From Clostridia bacterium (GTDB lineage Bacteria > Bacillota > Clostridia > Oscillospirales > Acutalibacteraceae): DNA of 39,052 bases. Every line of letters starts with the position of its first letter. Within the stretch, counting starts at the first letter, position 1. Below are positions 16,210-24,712 of the stretch, in pieces. The notes under the pieces were generated by a model that saw only the letters and a list, made by a program, of their open reading frames with translations, searched no databases and was not told the origin of the DNA. The DNA lies in NCBI GenBank assembly GCA_029226955.1, contig JAQXZA010000001.1, forward strand, positions 1 to 39,052, read 5' to 3'. The translations under genes and the position numbers were made by a program.

Positions 16210-18678
16210 ATGAAAAAGAAAACGGGTAATGCACAAGCCTCAGAAATAAAAAAGAATATAAAGCGTTACAGTGCCGAAACAGACACAGGTCTTACATCTG
16301 AACAGGTTGCCGAAAGAATGAATGACGGTCTGAATAATCAGACACAGGAACTTCCTACAAAAAGCGTGAAAAGAATACTTTACGATAATATATTCACACT
16401 TTTTAACGTTTTGAATGTAGTTCTGGGATTATTGGTGTTTTATGTCGGCTCTTATAAGAATATGTTGTTTCTTGGAGTAATGCTTTGCAACACCGCAATA
16501 GGCATTTTTCAGGAAATACGTGCAAAGAAAACCATAGACCGTCTGTCAATAGTTTCAGCCAAAAAAGTCAATGTTGTTCGTGACGGAAAAATTGTACAGC
16601 TTCATACAGATGAAATAGTTCTTGACGATATTATTGAATTTTCACAGGGAAATCAGATTCCTGTTGACTGTAAGGTTATATCGGGAGAGTGTGATGTAAA
16701 CGAATCACTGCTCACAGGCGAATCAGACGCAGTACATAAAACAAACGGCGATATGATGTTTTCGGGTAGCTTTATTGTCAGCGGAAAATGTTTTGCAAGA
16801 GTAGAACATATCGGCAGTGAAAACTATGCGTCAAAAATTTCTGCGGAAGCAAAATATATCAAAAAGGTAAACTCAGAAATAATGTTTACACTTAAAAAGA
16901 TTATAAAAATACTGACAATAATAATTATTCCGCTTGCAATTCTTCTTTTATTACGTCAATACGGTGCGTCGGAAGTCCCAGATACAGAAACAATCACTAC
17001 TTTTTTCGGACAGGTTAATGCCCGTTTTGCAGACGCTATGGTTTCAACAGTTGCGTCCGTTATAGGTATGATACCTGAGGGACTCATACTTCTGACCAGT
17101 ACGGTTCTTGCGGTAAGCGTAATAAGACTCTCAAAACAGAAAGTTCTTGTACAGGAATTATATTGTATTGAAACACTTGCACGAGTTGATGTTTTATGCC
17201 TTGATAAAACCGGCACAATAACAGAGGGTTGTATGGAAGTTGTCGATACTGTGCCTTATGATAAGGATATAGAAAAAGAAAATATATATGATATAATGTG
17301 CGGCATTACTTCCGCAATAGATGATACAAACGCAACATTTATGGCACTGAAAGAAAAATTCAACAGCAAAAGTCCTATGCAAGCCGATAAGATAGTTCCT
17401 TTTGCGTCCGAAAAGAAATGGTCGGGCGTACATTTTAAAGAAGAAGGCACTTATATTATGGGTGCTGCCGAATTTATTTTAAAAACCGTTCCGAATGATT
17501 TAAAACAGCTTTTGGAAAGCTATTCAAGAAACTACCGTACAATAATTATTGCACATTCTGACAATAATTTTAATGACCGTGATTTGCCAGATGATATAAA
17601 AGTTTTGGGAATTATTCTCCTTAATGATAAAATCCGTGCCGAAGCACCTCAGACATTAAGATATTTTGCCGACCAGAATGTAACCGTAAAAATTATTTCA
17701 GGTGATAATCCTATTACTGTTTCCGACGTTGCAAGACGTGCCAATGTCAAAAACTATGATAAATATGTTGACGCAACAACTCTCAAAACAGACGAAGATA
17801 TTAAGGACGCTATGAATAAATATACCGTTTTCGGACGTGTTACACCTGAACAAAAAAAGAAATTTGTTGTTGCACTTAAAGAACAGGGACATACAGTAGC
17901 AATGACAGGTGACGGAGTAAATGATGTTCTTGCACTGAAAGAGGCAGATTGCAGTATTGCAATGGCGGCGGGCAGTGATGCGGCAAGAAGTGTATCACAG
18001 CTTGTATTGCTTGACTCTAATTTTGCGTCAATGCCAAAGGTAGTTGCAGAGGGCAGACGTTCAATAAACAATATACAACGTTCATCTACATTGTTTATCG
18101 TTAAAACCATATTTTCTACACTGCTTGCATTTTTGTTTGTATTTGTTTCCGTTCCTTATCCGTTCCAGCCGATACAGCTTACTTTGGTAAATGCGTTTAC
18201 AATAGGTATCCCGTCGTTTATTCTTGCACTTGAACCGAACAAGGAAAGAATAAAAGGTGTATTTTTCTTTAATATAATGAAAAATGCTGTTCCCGCCGGA
18301 ATTACAACAGTTATAAATATAGTCCTGACAATTATCGCCAGATATGCCTTTTCTCTTACGGAAGTAGAATATTCCACTCTTGCGGTATGTCTTACAGCGG
18401 CAACGGCAATGATGATATTATTCCAGATTTCAATACCGTTTAATGCAATAAGGACATCACTTTATATAGCAATGACTGCCGGACTTGTAATAGGAATTGT
18501 ATGTTTCAGAGCATTTTTCGGATTTTCGGTTATTTCTCTCAAAATTCTGCTTATTTTTGCAGTAATGCTTGTTATTGCGATTGCAATATTTGTTCTTCTA
18601 ACCCTACCTATGAAAAAAATGGCAAAAATGGTTGAAGAAAAATTTTCCGATAAAACATTCAGACCAAAGGATACTTAA
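16210..18678 (+). CDS. Cation-translocating P-type ATPase (CtpE/Ca-ATPase-like)
   Basis: An 822-residue E1-E2 ATPase. A short cation-ATPase N-terminal domain precedes two membrane segments (about 60-105). The actuator domain holds LLTGESDAVHK (about residue 168), the next membrane pair contains the ion-site motif IPEGL, and the phosphorylation site is DKTGTITEG (about residue 332). The hinge is MTGDGVNDVLALKEADCSIAM (about 567), and six C-terminal membrane segments follow. The IPEGL motif is typical of Ca/Mn-type pumps rather than heavy-metal CPx pumps, and no N-terminal metal-binding domain is present. Overall layout resembles actinobacterial CtpE, a calcium transporter; the cation is inferred. 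ATG 16210 has AAGGAGAGAG directly upstream, and an in-frame TTG at 16183 is less likely. Confidence 0.88.
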   Translation: MKKKTGNAQASEIKKNIKRYSAETDTGLTSEQVAERMNDGLNNQTQELPTKSVKRILYDNIFTLFNVLNVVLGLLVFYVGSYKNMLFLGVMLCNTAIGIFQEIRAKKTIDRLSIVSAKKVNVVRDGKIVQLHTDEIVLDDIIEFSQGNQIPVDCKVISGECDVNESLLTGESDAVHKTNGDMMFSGSFIVSGKCFARVEHIGSENYASKISAEAKYIKKVNSEIMFTLKKIIKILTIIIIPLAILLLLRQYGASEVPDTETITTFFGQVNARFADAMVSTVASVIGMIPEGLILLTSTVLAVSVIRLSKQKVLVQELYCIETLARVDVLCLDKTGTITEGCMEVVDTVPYDKDIEKENIYDIMCGITSAIDDTNATFMALKEKFNSKSPMQADKIVPFASEKKWSGVHFKEEGTYIMGAAEFILKTVPNDLKQLLESYSRNYRTIIIAHSDNNFNDRDLPDDIKVLGIILLNDKIRAEAPQTLRYFADQNVTVKIISGDNPITVSDVARRANVKNYDKYVDATTLKTDEDIKDAMNKYTVFGRVTPEQKKKFVVALKEQGHTVAMTGDGVNDVLALKEADCSIAMAAGSDAARSVSQLVLLDSNFASMPKVVAEGRRSINNIQRSSTLFIVKTIFSTLLAFLFVFVSVPYPFQPIQLTLVNAFTIGIPSFILALEPNKERIKGVFFFNIMKNAVPAGITTVINIVLTIIARYAFSLTEVEYSTLAVCLTAATAMMILFQISIPFNAIRTSLYIAMTAGLVIGIVCFRAFFGFSVISLKILLIFAVMLVIAIAIFVLLTLPMKKMAKMVEEKFSDKTFRPKDT

Positions 18679-18685
18679 AAACAGT

Positions 18686-18713
18686 GATTTTATGACAATA
18701 TGCGGCATAAAAT
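18686..18713 (+). promoter_or_regulatory. SigE-like promoter of ylmC
   Basis: GATTTT (18686-18691), a 14-base spacer and CATAAAAT (18706-18713), with GTG 18752 downstream. The string AGTGATTTT with the same spacing to CATAAAA also precedes yqfC (minus strand, 32959-32989). Confidence 0.5.
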
Positions 18714-18751
18714 AATATCGGTAAAAATTTATCGGAAACGGAGGTTTTACC

Positions 18752-19036
18752 GTGAATTGCTGTCGTGTTGTCGATTTAAGACACAAAGAAGTTGTCAACT
18801 GTAAGAACGGTTTTCGTTTAGGCTGTGTTGATGATGTAGAAATAAATACCTGTGACGCCCGTCTGATTTCAATAATAATATACGGTCGTCCGAAATGTTT
18901 CGGACTATTGGGGAGAGAGGACGACATTGTAATTCGCTGGGAGAATATTGAACTTATAGGTGAAGATACAATACTCGTAAGTCAGTGTCCTATACCATTC
19001 AAGAGAAGAAAATTTCATTTTCCTTTTTTCAGTTAG
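18752..19036 (+). CDS. ylmC: YlmC/YmxH-family sporulation protein (PRC-barrel)
   Basis: A 94-residue protein with a PRC-barrel core: MNCCRVVDLRHKEVVNCKNG, RLGCVDDVEINTCDARLISI, GREDDIVIRWENIELIGEDTIL. This is the layout of the YlmC/YmxH family found in endospore formers and expressed during sporulation; the molecular role is unknown. The start is GTG at 18752 with CGGAGG 8 bases upstream. It is monocistronic behind a SigE-like promoter. Confidence 0.88.
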   Translation: MNCCRVVDLRHKEVVNCKNGFRLGCVDDVEINTCDARLISIIIYGRPKCFGLLGREDDIVIRWENIELIGEDTILVSQCPIPFKRRKFHFPFFS

Positions 19037-19080
19037 CGGATTCAGGGACTGTTTAAAAATATAAAAATATTGAAATAGAT

Positions 19081-19103
19081 TAAGCCGCCATTAAGGCGGC
19101 TTA
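19081..19103. terminator. GC-rich hairpin after ylmC
   Basis: A perfect 9-bp stem, TAAGCCGCC (19081-19089) with GGCGGCTTA (19095-19103). The following AAAATTT is a poor T-run, so termination efficiency is uncertain. Confidence 0.55.
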
Positions 19104-19146
19104 AAATTTGCATAAATATCAGATTGGAAGAATTTTTATGTTTTAA

Positions 19147-19332
19147 TTTTATTACAATGAATTTAAGAAAACATATTTATCTTTCGGAAAGGATATACCA
19201 ATATTTTCGATAACATTCGGAGATTCTGATTCAACACAGCTTGAACAGTTGGCTGAACTTACAAATGCCCGTGTATTTGACGGAAAAAATAATCTTACAG
19301 ATGCGTTCAGGGAAGTAAAGGGGTACAATTAA
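19147..19332 (+). pseudogene. C-terminal remnant of a von Willebrand factor A domain protein
   Basis: The frame from 19147 encodes 61 residues ending FREVKGYN. It contains KDIPIFSITFGDSDSTQLEQL and LTNARVFDGKNNLTDAF, the usual last strands and helix of the vWA domain in the vWA proteins that accompany XpaC and TelA in Bacillota. The preceding in-frame codon is TAA, and the only nearby ATG (19138) is two codons before it, so the N-terminal several hundred residues are gone. The stop overlaps the next ATG (TAATG), preserving the old operon spacing. The breakpoint must lie between the ylmC hairpin and about 19150. Confidence 0.75.
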
Positions 19333-19941
19333 TGAAAAATATAATAAGGATGTTGTTGTCGGCTATTACGGCAAGTGGTATATTCCTTTTATTGTTTCTT
19401 CTTTTAAAATGGGACGTAATTGTATCGGCGTTGCTGAGTGTGGGAGCATATACAGGTATGTATTTAGTGCTTAAACCGCAACGCAAACTCGGGGAAATAG
19501 ATGTCGAGTTATTACGTGGCGGAGAGGAAATGCAAAGACTGCTTGACGATGCCCGTAATGACCTTGATAAAATGCAGAACAGTACGTCTGAAATCAAGGA
19601 CAGTTCAGTACAGTCGGACGCATACGCTCTTTGCGATACAGGTGAAAGAATTTATGTGTATCTCAACGGACACCCCCGAAAAAATCAGCCTTGCAAAGAG
19701 ATTTTTTACATATTACCTTGATACCGCAGTAAGTATTATTTCACGTTATGTTGAATTTCAGCAAACAGGACTCAATACTTATGAAATCAGTGAAGTTATG
19801 AAAAAAACATCAGACTCTCTGCCGGTATTGAACAGAGCATTTGAAAAGCAGTTCACACATCTTATGGAGGGAGAACTGATGGACGTTGAAACGGATATTG
19901 AATTACTTGAAAGTACGCTGAAAATGGAGGACGACAAATGA
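19332..19941 (+). pseudogene. XpaC-like protein with a one-base frameshift
   Basis: A member of the 5-bromo-4-chloroindolyl phosphate hydrolysis (XpaC) family, often next to telA; biochemical role unknown. The first frame (19332 to about 19680) gives two N-terminal membrane segments (LLSAITASGIFLLLFLLL, VIVSALLSVGAYTGMYLVL) and a helical region up to ERIYVYLNGHPRK. The second frame continues with ISLAKRFFTYYLDTAVSIIS to the stop at 19941. Removing one A from the A6 run (19679-19684) joins the halves into a normal-length protein of about 202 residues. The last codons overlap the next ATG (ATGA), as in an intact operon. It could be a real mutation, a homopolymer sequencing error, or slippage on the A-run. 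Confidence 0.8.
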
Positions 19942-20810
19942 AAACAAGACTGATTGGAATAGGAATTTTAGTTGTCGTGATAGTATCTGCCGTAATTTAC
20001 TCATTTGTCACTACTGAAAAGGAATCAAAGGAAATCAGCGGTTATGTCGGCGGTGAAAAAATCGGATTGCTTGAAGACGAACAGGTAAAGAATATTCTGA
20101 ATAATAAATACGGTTTGTCAATCGACTATTCAAAGGCTGGCTCAATAGATATGGTTACAGCAGACTTTACGGGCAGAAATTTCCTTTTCCCGTCAAGTCA
20201 GACGGCTCTGGAAATTTATGAGCAAAAATACGGAAATCCTGTAAAAAGTGAAATTATATTCAATACTCCGATTGTGCTTTATACACGCAAGGAAGCAGCC
20301 GAAGCATTTATTGCTAAGGGTATAATTACTGAAAAAGACGGTGTATATTATATAGATATGCTGAAACTGACAGAATGTATAGAATCAGACAAAAAGTGGT
20401 CTGACATAGGACTCAATAAACTTTACGGCAATATAATCGCCGGAACGACAGACCCGACAAAATCAAATTCAGGCAATATGTTTGCCGGACTTCTTGCCAA
20501 TACATTATGTGGAGGAAGGGCAGATGAAAGTAATATAGACAATGTTCTGCCACGTCTGAAAAATATTTTTCACAAACTCGGATATATGGAAACATCATCT
20601 TCTGACCTTTTTGACCAGTTTCTGAAAACAGGAATGGGAGCAAAACCTCTTATTGCCGGATATGAAAATCAGGTTCTGGAATTTGCCGCACAAAATCCGG
20701 ATATATGGACTCAGATAAAAGACGATATTGTTGTACTTTACAACGTAACATTTCACAGTTTTCGGACACTGTACTTACGAAGATACGAAATAAAGACAGC
20801 GGTTATGTAG
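19938..20810 (+). pseudogene. Truncated extracellular solute-binding-like protein of the vWA/TelA operon
   Basis: It begins with a signal/anchor segment (TRLIGIGILVVVIVSAVIYSF). Residues 30 to about 268 resemble the periplasmic-binding-protein half of substrate-binding plus vWA proteins (GYVGGEKIGLLEDEQVKNIL, FPSSQTALEIYEQKYG, TPIVLYTRKEAAEAF, TDPTKSNSGNMFAGLLAN, FDQFLKTGMGAKPLIAGYENQ, IKDDIVVLY). After that the frame runs out of register into telA and ends at 20810 with residues that resemble nothing. The expected remainder of the binding domain, and any vWA domain, are missing. GGAGG precedes the ATG and the start overlaps the upstream stop. Confidence 0.72.
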
Positions 20811-21691
20811 GAAATATGATGACGGACTTATCAATAAAAGTTAAGGAAGTCGGAATAGACAAACTTGATAATAACAGTTTTACGAATAAAATTCCGTTTC
20901 TGAAAAGTGCCTCACGTGCTATCAAGAAATTTATGAAAAGATATGAAACCATTAAAGTTCAGATTGACCGTATTGAGAATGAGCTTGAAAAAGCAAGAAT
21001 GCAAATGCTTAAAGATATAAGTATGTTTGACACTCTCTATCAGAAAAACCTTGATTACTTCCGTGAGTTACAGGTATATATATCAGCAGGAGAAGAAAAA
21101 CTTACAGAATTGCGTGAAGTCACACTGCCAAAACTATATTCTGAGGTTGAAAATTCGGATAATCCTATGAGTTCACAGTTAGTGAGGGATTTTGAGGATA
21201 ATGTCAATCGCTTTGAAAAGAAAGTACACGACCTTAAAATCAGTAAAACAATAGCTATACAAACCGCACCACAGATAAAACTTATACAGAATAATGACAA
21301 ACTGCTTGTTGATAAAATTCAGACCGCAATTCTCAATACAATTCCGCTCTGGAAAGGACAGATTGTAATTGCACTCGGACTGCAAAGACAACAGAATGCT
21401 CTTAAAATGCAACGGGAGATAACGGACGCAACTAACGCTTTGCTTACAAAAAATTCCGAGATACTTAAACAGAATACAATAGATGTTGCAAGAGAGTCAG
21501 AACGTGGCATAGTGGATATTGAAACTCTTAAAAAAGTCAATGAAAATCTTATTTCCACCATTGAGGAAACAATAAAAATCCAACAGGAAGGTCACGAGGC
21601 TCGCAAAAATGCAGAAACAGAACTTGTCGGAATAGAACAAAAGCTGAAAGAAACCCTGTTATCCGTACAAAACGGCAGTTATAACAAATAA
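20705..21691 (+). pseudogene. telA: TelA-family toxic anion resistance protein lacking its N-terminus
   Basis: From NISQFSDTVL (about 20746) to the end this matches TelA/KlaA proteins: RNKDSGYVGNMMTDL, KFMKRYETIKVQIDRIE, LLKDISMFDTLYQKNLDYF, LQVYISAGEEKL, APQIKLIQNNDKLLVDKIQ, IPLWKGQIVIALGLQRQ and a long coiled coil. The family is linked to tellurite and other stress resistance by unknown chemistry. The usual first 50 or more residues are absent; the ORF instead opens at an ATG (20705) inside the upstream gene with no ribosome binding site, and residues 1-14 read out of frame through solute-binding sequence. A deletion joined both genes between about 20742 and 20749. Whether a shortened TelA is still made is unclear. 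Confidence 0.75.
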
Positions 21692-21708
21692 TAAAATACA
21701 TATATGAG

Positions 21709-21743
21709 GAGTCTGAGTCAGAAATGATTCAGACTCTTTTTTA
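21709..21743 (+). terminator. Intrinsic terminator after telA
   Basis: GAGTCTGA (21709-21716) pairs with TCAGACTC (21729-21736), followed by a run of T. Confidence 0.87.
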
Positions 21744-21844
21744 AATTCCGATTTTTCCATTAAATAAAACTTCCAATAACCGATACAAGTATGATACAAT
21801 TATACGGTATCATCAAACAGGAGAACAGGAGGAAAAATACTGAA

Positions 21845-22504
21845 ATGACAGAAATTCTTATTGTTGAAGACGAACACAATATTTCAAATCTTATAAAAAT
21901 GGCACTCTCATCTCATTCTGAATATTCCTGTGACTGTGCTTTTGACGGAGAACAGGGTGCGGATATGATTGAAAAAAAGCACTATGATTTAATTCTTCTT
22001 GATATAATGATGCCGAAAATAAACGGCTTTGAACTTATGGAATACATAAAAAATTATGACATACCAGTTATATTCATCACAGCAAAAAACAATACCAACG
22101 ATAAGGTAAAAGGTCTTAAACTCGGTGCAGACGACTATATAACAAAACCGTTTGATATATCAGAACTTCTGGCGAGAGTAGAGGCTGTCCTCAGACGCTA
22201 TAACAAAACCGCAACACATATAAATATTGACGGAGATATTGACATAAATACCGAATCCCGTGTTGTCACAAAGAACGGACAGCCTGTTGATTTGACTTTA
22301 AAAGAGTATGAAATACTTATGCTTTTTATAAAAAACAAAAATATTGCATTATACCGTGAAACAATATATGAACGTGTATGGGAAGAATCGTATATGGGCG
22401 ATACAAGAACCGTTGACTTGCATATACAGAGGCTAAGAAAAAAACTTGATTTAAAGGATAAAATCCAGTCTGTTTATAAAGTAGGCTATCGTTATGTTGA
22501 ATGA
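21845..22504 (+). CDS. OmpR/PhoB-family response regulator
   Basis: A 219-residue two-domain regulator. The receiver (1-120) has the acidic pair in VEDEHN, the phospho-acceptor Asp53 in LILLDIMMPK, the switch Thr in FITAKN and Lys in DDYITKPF. The winged-helix domain (about 125-219) shows LTLKEYEILMLFIKN, RETIYERVWEE and RTVDLHIQRLRKKL. ATG 21845 follows AGGAGG by 12 bases; the in-frame TTG/ATG further upstream would add residues unlike the family. The kinase gene begins 15 bases later, so this is a paired system. Its signal and targets are not visible; the adjacent TelA remnant and FemX gene hint at envelope stress only weakly. Confidence 0.93.
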   Translation: MTEILIVEDEHNISNLIKMALSSHSEYSCDCAFDGEQGADMIEKKHYDLILLDIMMPKINGFELMEYIKNYDIPVIFITAKNNTNDKVKGLKLGADDYITKPFDISELLARVEAVLRRYNKTATHINIDGDIDINTESRVVTKNGQPVDLTLKEYEILMLFIKNKNIALYRETIYERVWEESYMGDTRTVDLHIQRLRKKLDLKDKIQSVYKVGYRYVE

Positions 22505-22519
22505 TACGGAGATGATAAA

Positions 22520-23926
22520 TTGAAATTTGCGTGGAAAATCTTTTTTACATCATTTATTATATTGATTTTATCATTCGGAATAGGCGGTTTCGTACTTGTC
22601 GATTCTGTATTTCAGACTTCACTCAACAATACCGTAAAAACTTCCTGTGATAACAACAGTTATATAACATCATCATTTTATGCTGTTGTAACGAATGCAG
22701 AAGTTGTTGCCGATAATGAAACATATATAAATTCCGTTATCAACAATTTCAAAAATCAGGTATCACTGAATAATTCAACATCAAAAATCACTGTTGGCAA
22801 AAGTTCAGATATGAATTTTTACGACGAATATTCATTTATAAATGAGCTTAAAACAGGGAACAGAGGTTGGAAAATTATTTCCGACGAAGATAAACATTAT
22901 GTTCAGGTTGTAAGCCGTCTGAAAATCGGAGAAAAAGATTTTTATATTGAAACCCTTAGCAATATTTCAAATATATATGCTGACCGTGATTATTACTGTA
23001 ATGTATATCAGACTGTTTTGGTTTGTGTTGTTCTTTTTTCGTCGTTTGTGTTGGTTATTTTTTCATTGTGTATAACCCGTCCGCTTGTAAGACTGTCAAA
23101 TGTTTCAAAGCAGATTGCACAGGGGGATTTTTCGATTCGTGCCGATATAAAAAAAGGCACAATGAGTACACAGGAAATATATCAGCTTTCACAAAATTTC
23201 AATAAAATGGCTGATTGTACAGAAGATTATATTGAACAGCTTAAACAGGAGGCACAAAGCCGTGATGATTTTGTTGCGGATTTTACGCACGAACTCAAAA
23301 CACCGCTGACATCAGTCATAGGCTATGCCGATATGTTGCGTTCATACGAACTTGACGCACAACAGCGGCGTGATTGTGCCGATTATATCTACAAAGAGGG
23401 CAAGCGTCTTGAAGCACTGTCAATCAATCTTTTGAATATTATTGTTCTGAAAAATAACAAAATTAAACTTCAACCTATGATTACGGATATAATATTCAGT
23501 GAAATTGAAAACTCAGTAAAATTTTTGCTTGAAAAATATGGACTGACTCTTAAAATTCAAATTGAACAAGCAACAATAGCCGTTGAACCGTCAATGTTCA
23601 AAACTATGATTTATAATATTGTAGATAATGCCTGTAAAGCCTCAGAATCGGGACAGACAATAGAAATTCACGGCTTTAAAAACTCAGACAAATACAGAAT
23701 TACAATCCGTGATTCTGGCAGAGGAATACCAAAAGAAGAAATTGAAAAAATCACACGTCCGTTTTATATGGTAGATAAATCCCGTTCAAGAAGTCAGGGC
23801 GGTGCGGGACTTGGACTTGCACTTTGTCAGGAAACAGCAAGACTTCACGGCACTGAACTTGTGTTTGAAAGCAAAATCGGCAAAGGGACAAAGGTTTCAT
23901 TTGATATAAAACTTTTTGAGGGGTGA
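22520..23926 (+). CDS. Membrane sensor histidine kinase
   Basis: 468 residues. Transmembrane segment 1 (about 7-28) is followed by an extracytoplasmic sensor domain (about 30-160) rich in Asn/Ser, then segment 2 (about 165-188, TVLVCVVLFSSFVLVIFSL). A HAMP linker (CITRPLVRLSNVSKQIAQGDFSIR) and HisKA with His about 256 in DFTHELKTPLTSVIGYADML follow. HATPase_c shows an N-box (NIVDNACKAS), G1 (DSGRGIPKEE), F-box (FYMVDKSRS) and G2 (GGAGLGLALC). The start is TTG at 22520 with CGGAGATG before it. The following gene starts four bases after the stop. The sensor domain is too divergent to name a ligand. Confidence 0.93.
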   Translation: MKFAWKIFFTSFIILILSFGIGGFVLVDSVFQTSLNNTVKTSCDNNSYITSSFYAVVTNAEVVADNETYINSVINNFKNQVSLNNSTSKITVGKSSDMNFYDEYSFINELKTGNRGWKIISDEDKHYVQVVSRLKIGEKDFYIETLSNISNIYADRDYYCNVYQTVLVCVVLFSSFVLVIFSLCITRPLVRLSNVSKQIAQGDFSIRADIKKGTMSTQEIYQLSQNFNKMADCTEDYIEQLKQEAQSRDDFVADFTHELKTPLTSVIGYADMLRSYELDAQQRRDCADYIYKEGKRLEALSINLLNIIVLKNNKIKLQPMITDIIFSEIENSVKFLLEKYGLTLKIQIEQATIAVEPSMFKTMIYNIVDNACKASESGQTIEIHGFKNSDKYRITIRDSGRGIPKEEIEKITRPFYMVDKSRSRSQGGAGLGLALCQETARLHGTELVFESKIGKGTKVSFDIKLFEG

Positions 23927-23930
23927 AATT

Positions 23931-24617
23931 ATGCTGAAAAATATATTTAAATATTTTGTATGTGCGGCGGTTGCTCTGGCGGTAACAGGCGGAGTAATTT
24001 TTCTTCCCTATACTTATTATTCAGCTAACGATAAAAAAATTGAAAATGACTACAAAACAGAAGAATTTAAAATAAATACAAACCAAAACAACATAACACC
24101 CAAAAAAGCCGTTGAAATTCTCCATTCCGAAAATTCAATAATGATACAAGTAGGGGAAAAAACTGATGAAAAGATATTGTTTGAAAAAATAGATTCAGCA
24201 TTTGCGACATTAAAAACATATCTTACTTCAAGCAATATGGCACAGTTCTTTATGCAGTCGTATGAAAAATGCTCAACAAAAAACTTTTTTACATATCATA
24301 ACTATGTAGTCAGCGGAACATCAGATGAAATTCCCGTATCATTGTCTGTTATTGCCGTAGAATTTGAAACGGAACTGTTTAATATATCAATGACATTGGA
24401 TTCAGAAACAAATACAATCTATCAGTTAAATATGTCCTGTTTCTACGATGCTAATGATTGTGAGGTTGTGGGAGAACCTTATGACAGCAAAGACAAAATT
24501 GATGAATTTGACGATGATGAACATAATGCAGTATATAAGGATATTATGAATTACTGGAATGAAACTGATGCAAAATTCATCGTTGAAATAGATGACAATA
24601 GGTTTGTATTTTACTGA
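23931..24617 (+). CDS. Small membrane-anchored protein downstream of the sensor kinase
   Basis: A 228-residue protein I do not recognise. It has an N-terminal signal or anchor (IFKYFVCAAVALAVTGGVIFLP, residues about 4-25) and an extracellular, acidic and Asn/Thr-rich remainder with no repeated motif; the C-terminal 60 residues are very acidic (YDSKDKIDEFDDDEHNAVYKDI). ATG 23931 is preferred over a TTG at 23916 because GAGGGG stands 7 bases before it. It lies four bases after the kinase stop, so it is almost surely co-transcribed and may be an accessory sensor or ligand-binding lipoprotein-like partner, but no lipobox cysteine pattern is clear. Confidence 0.75.
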   Translation: MLKNIFKYFVCAAVALAVTGGVIFLPYTYYSANDKKIENDYKTEEFKINTNQNNITPKKAVEILHSENSIMIQVGEKTDEKILFEKIDSAFATLKTYLTSSNMAQFFMQSYEKCSTKNFFTYHNYVVSGTSDEIPVSLSVIAVEFETELFNISMTLDSETNTIYQLNMSCFYDANDCEVVGEPYDSKDKIDEFDDDEHNAVYKDIMNYWNETDAKFIVEIDDNRFVFY

Positions 24618-24668
24618 TAATTGAAAAATTATACAACTATTATGCAATTCTGAATAAATTGAGAAACA

Positions 24669-24707
24669 AACCCCCGTTAGTATATACTCATAAAACTAAC
24701 GGGGGTT
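24669..24707 (+). promoter_or_regulatory. 13-bp hairpin ending in the FemX ribosome binding site
   Basis: AACCCCCGTTAGT (24669-24681) pairs perfectly with ACTAACGGGGGTT (24695-24707), loop 13 bases, followed by ATTTT and then ATG at 24713. The GGGGG that would serve as Shine-Dalgarno is inside the 3' arm. It may be a terminator of the two-component operon, a translational control hairpin, or both. Confidence 0.7.
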
Positions 24708-24712
24708 ATTTT

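Noticed and set aside
19138-19146. ATG TTT TAA as a possible start of the vWA fragment or a leader peptide
   Set aside because: Two codons and a stop cannot express the fragment, and no evidence supports stop-codon read-through. It is taken as a scar of truncation.
19655-19690. Programmed +1 frameshift at CCC-C in the xpaC gene
   Set aside because: The family alignment fits best with a single extra A in the A6 run rather than a shift at the C-run, and there is no stop codon or stimulatory structure at the site. Kept as mutation, error or slippage.
24669-24707. A riboswitch before the FemX gene
   Set aside because: Only one simple hairpin is present; there is no multi-helix aptamer or T-box sequence that I can recognise.
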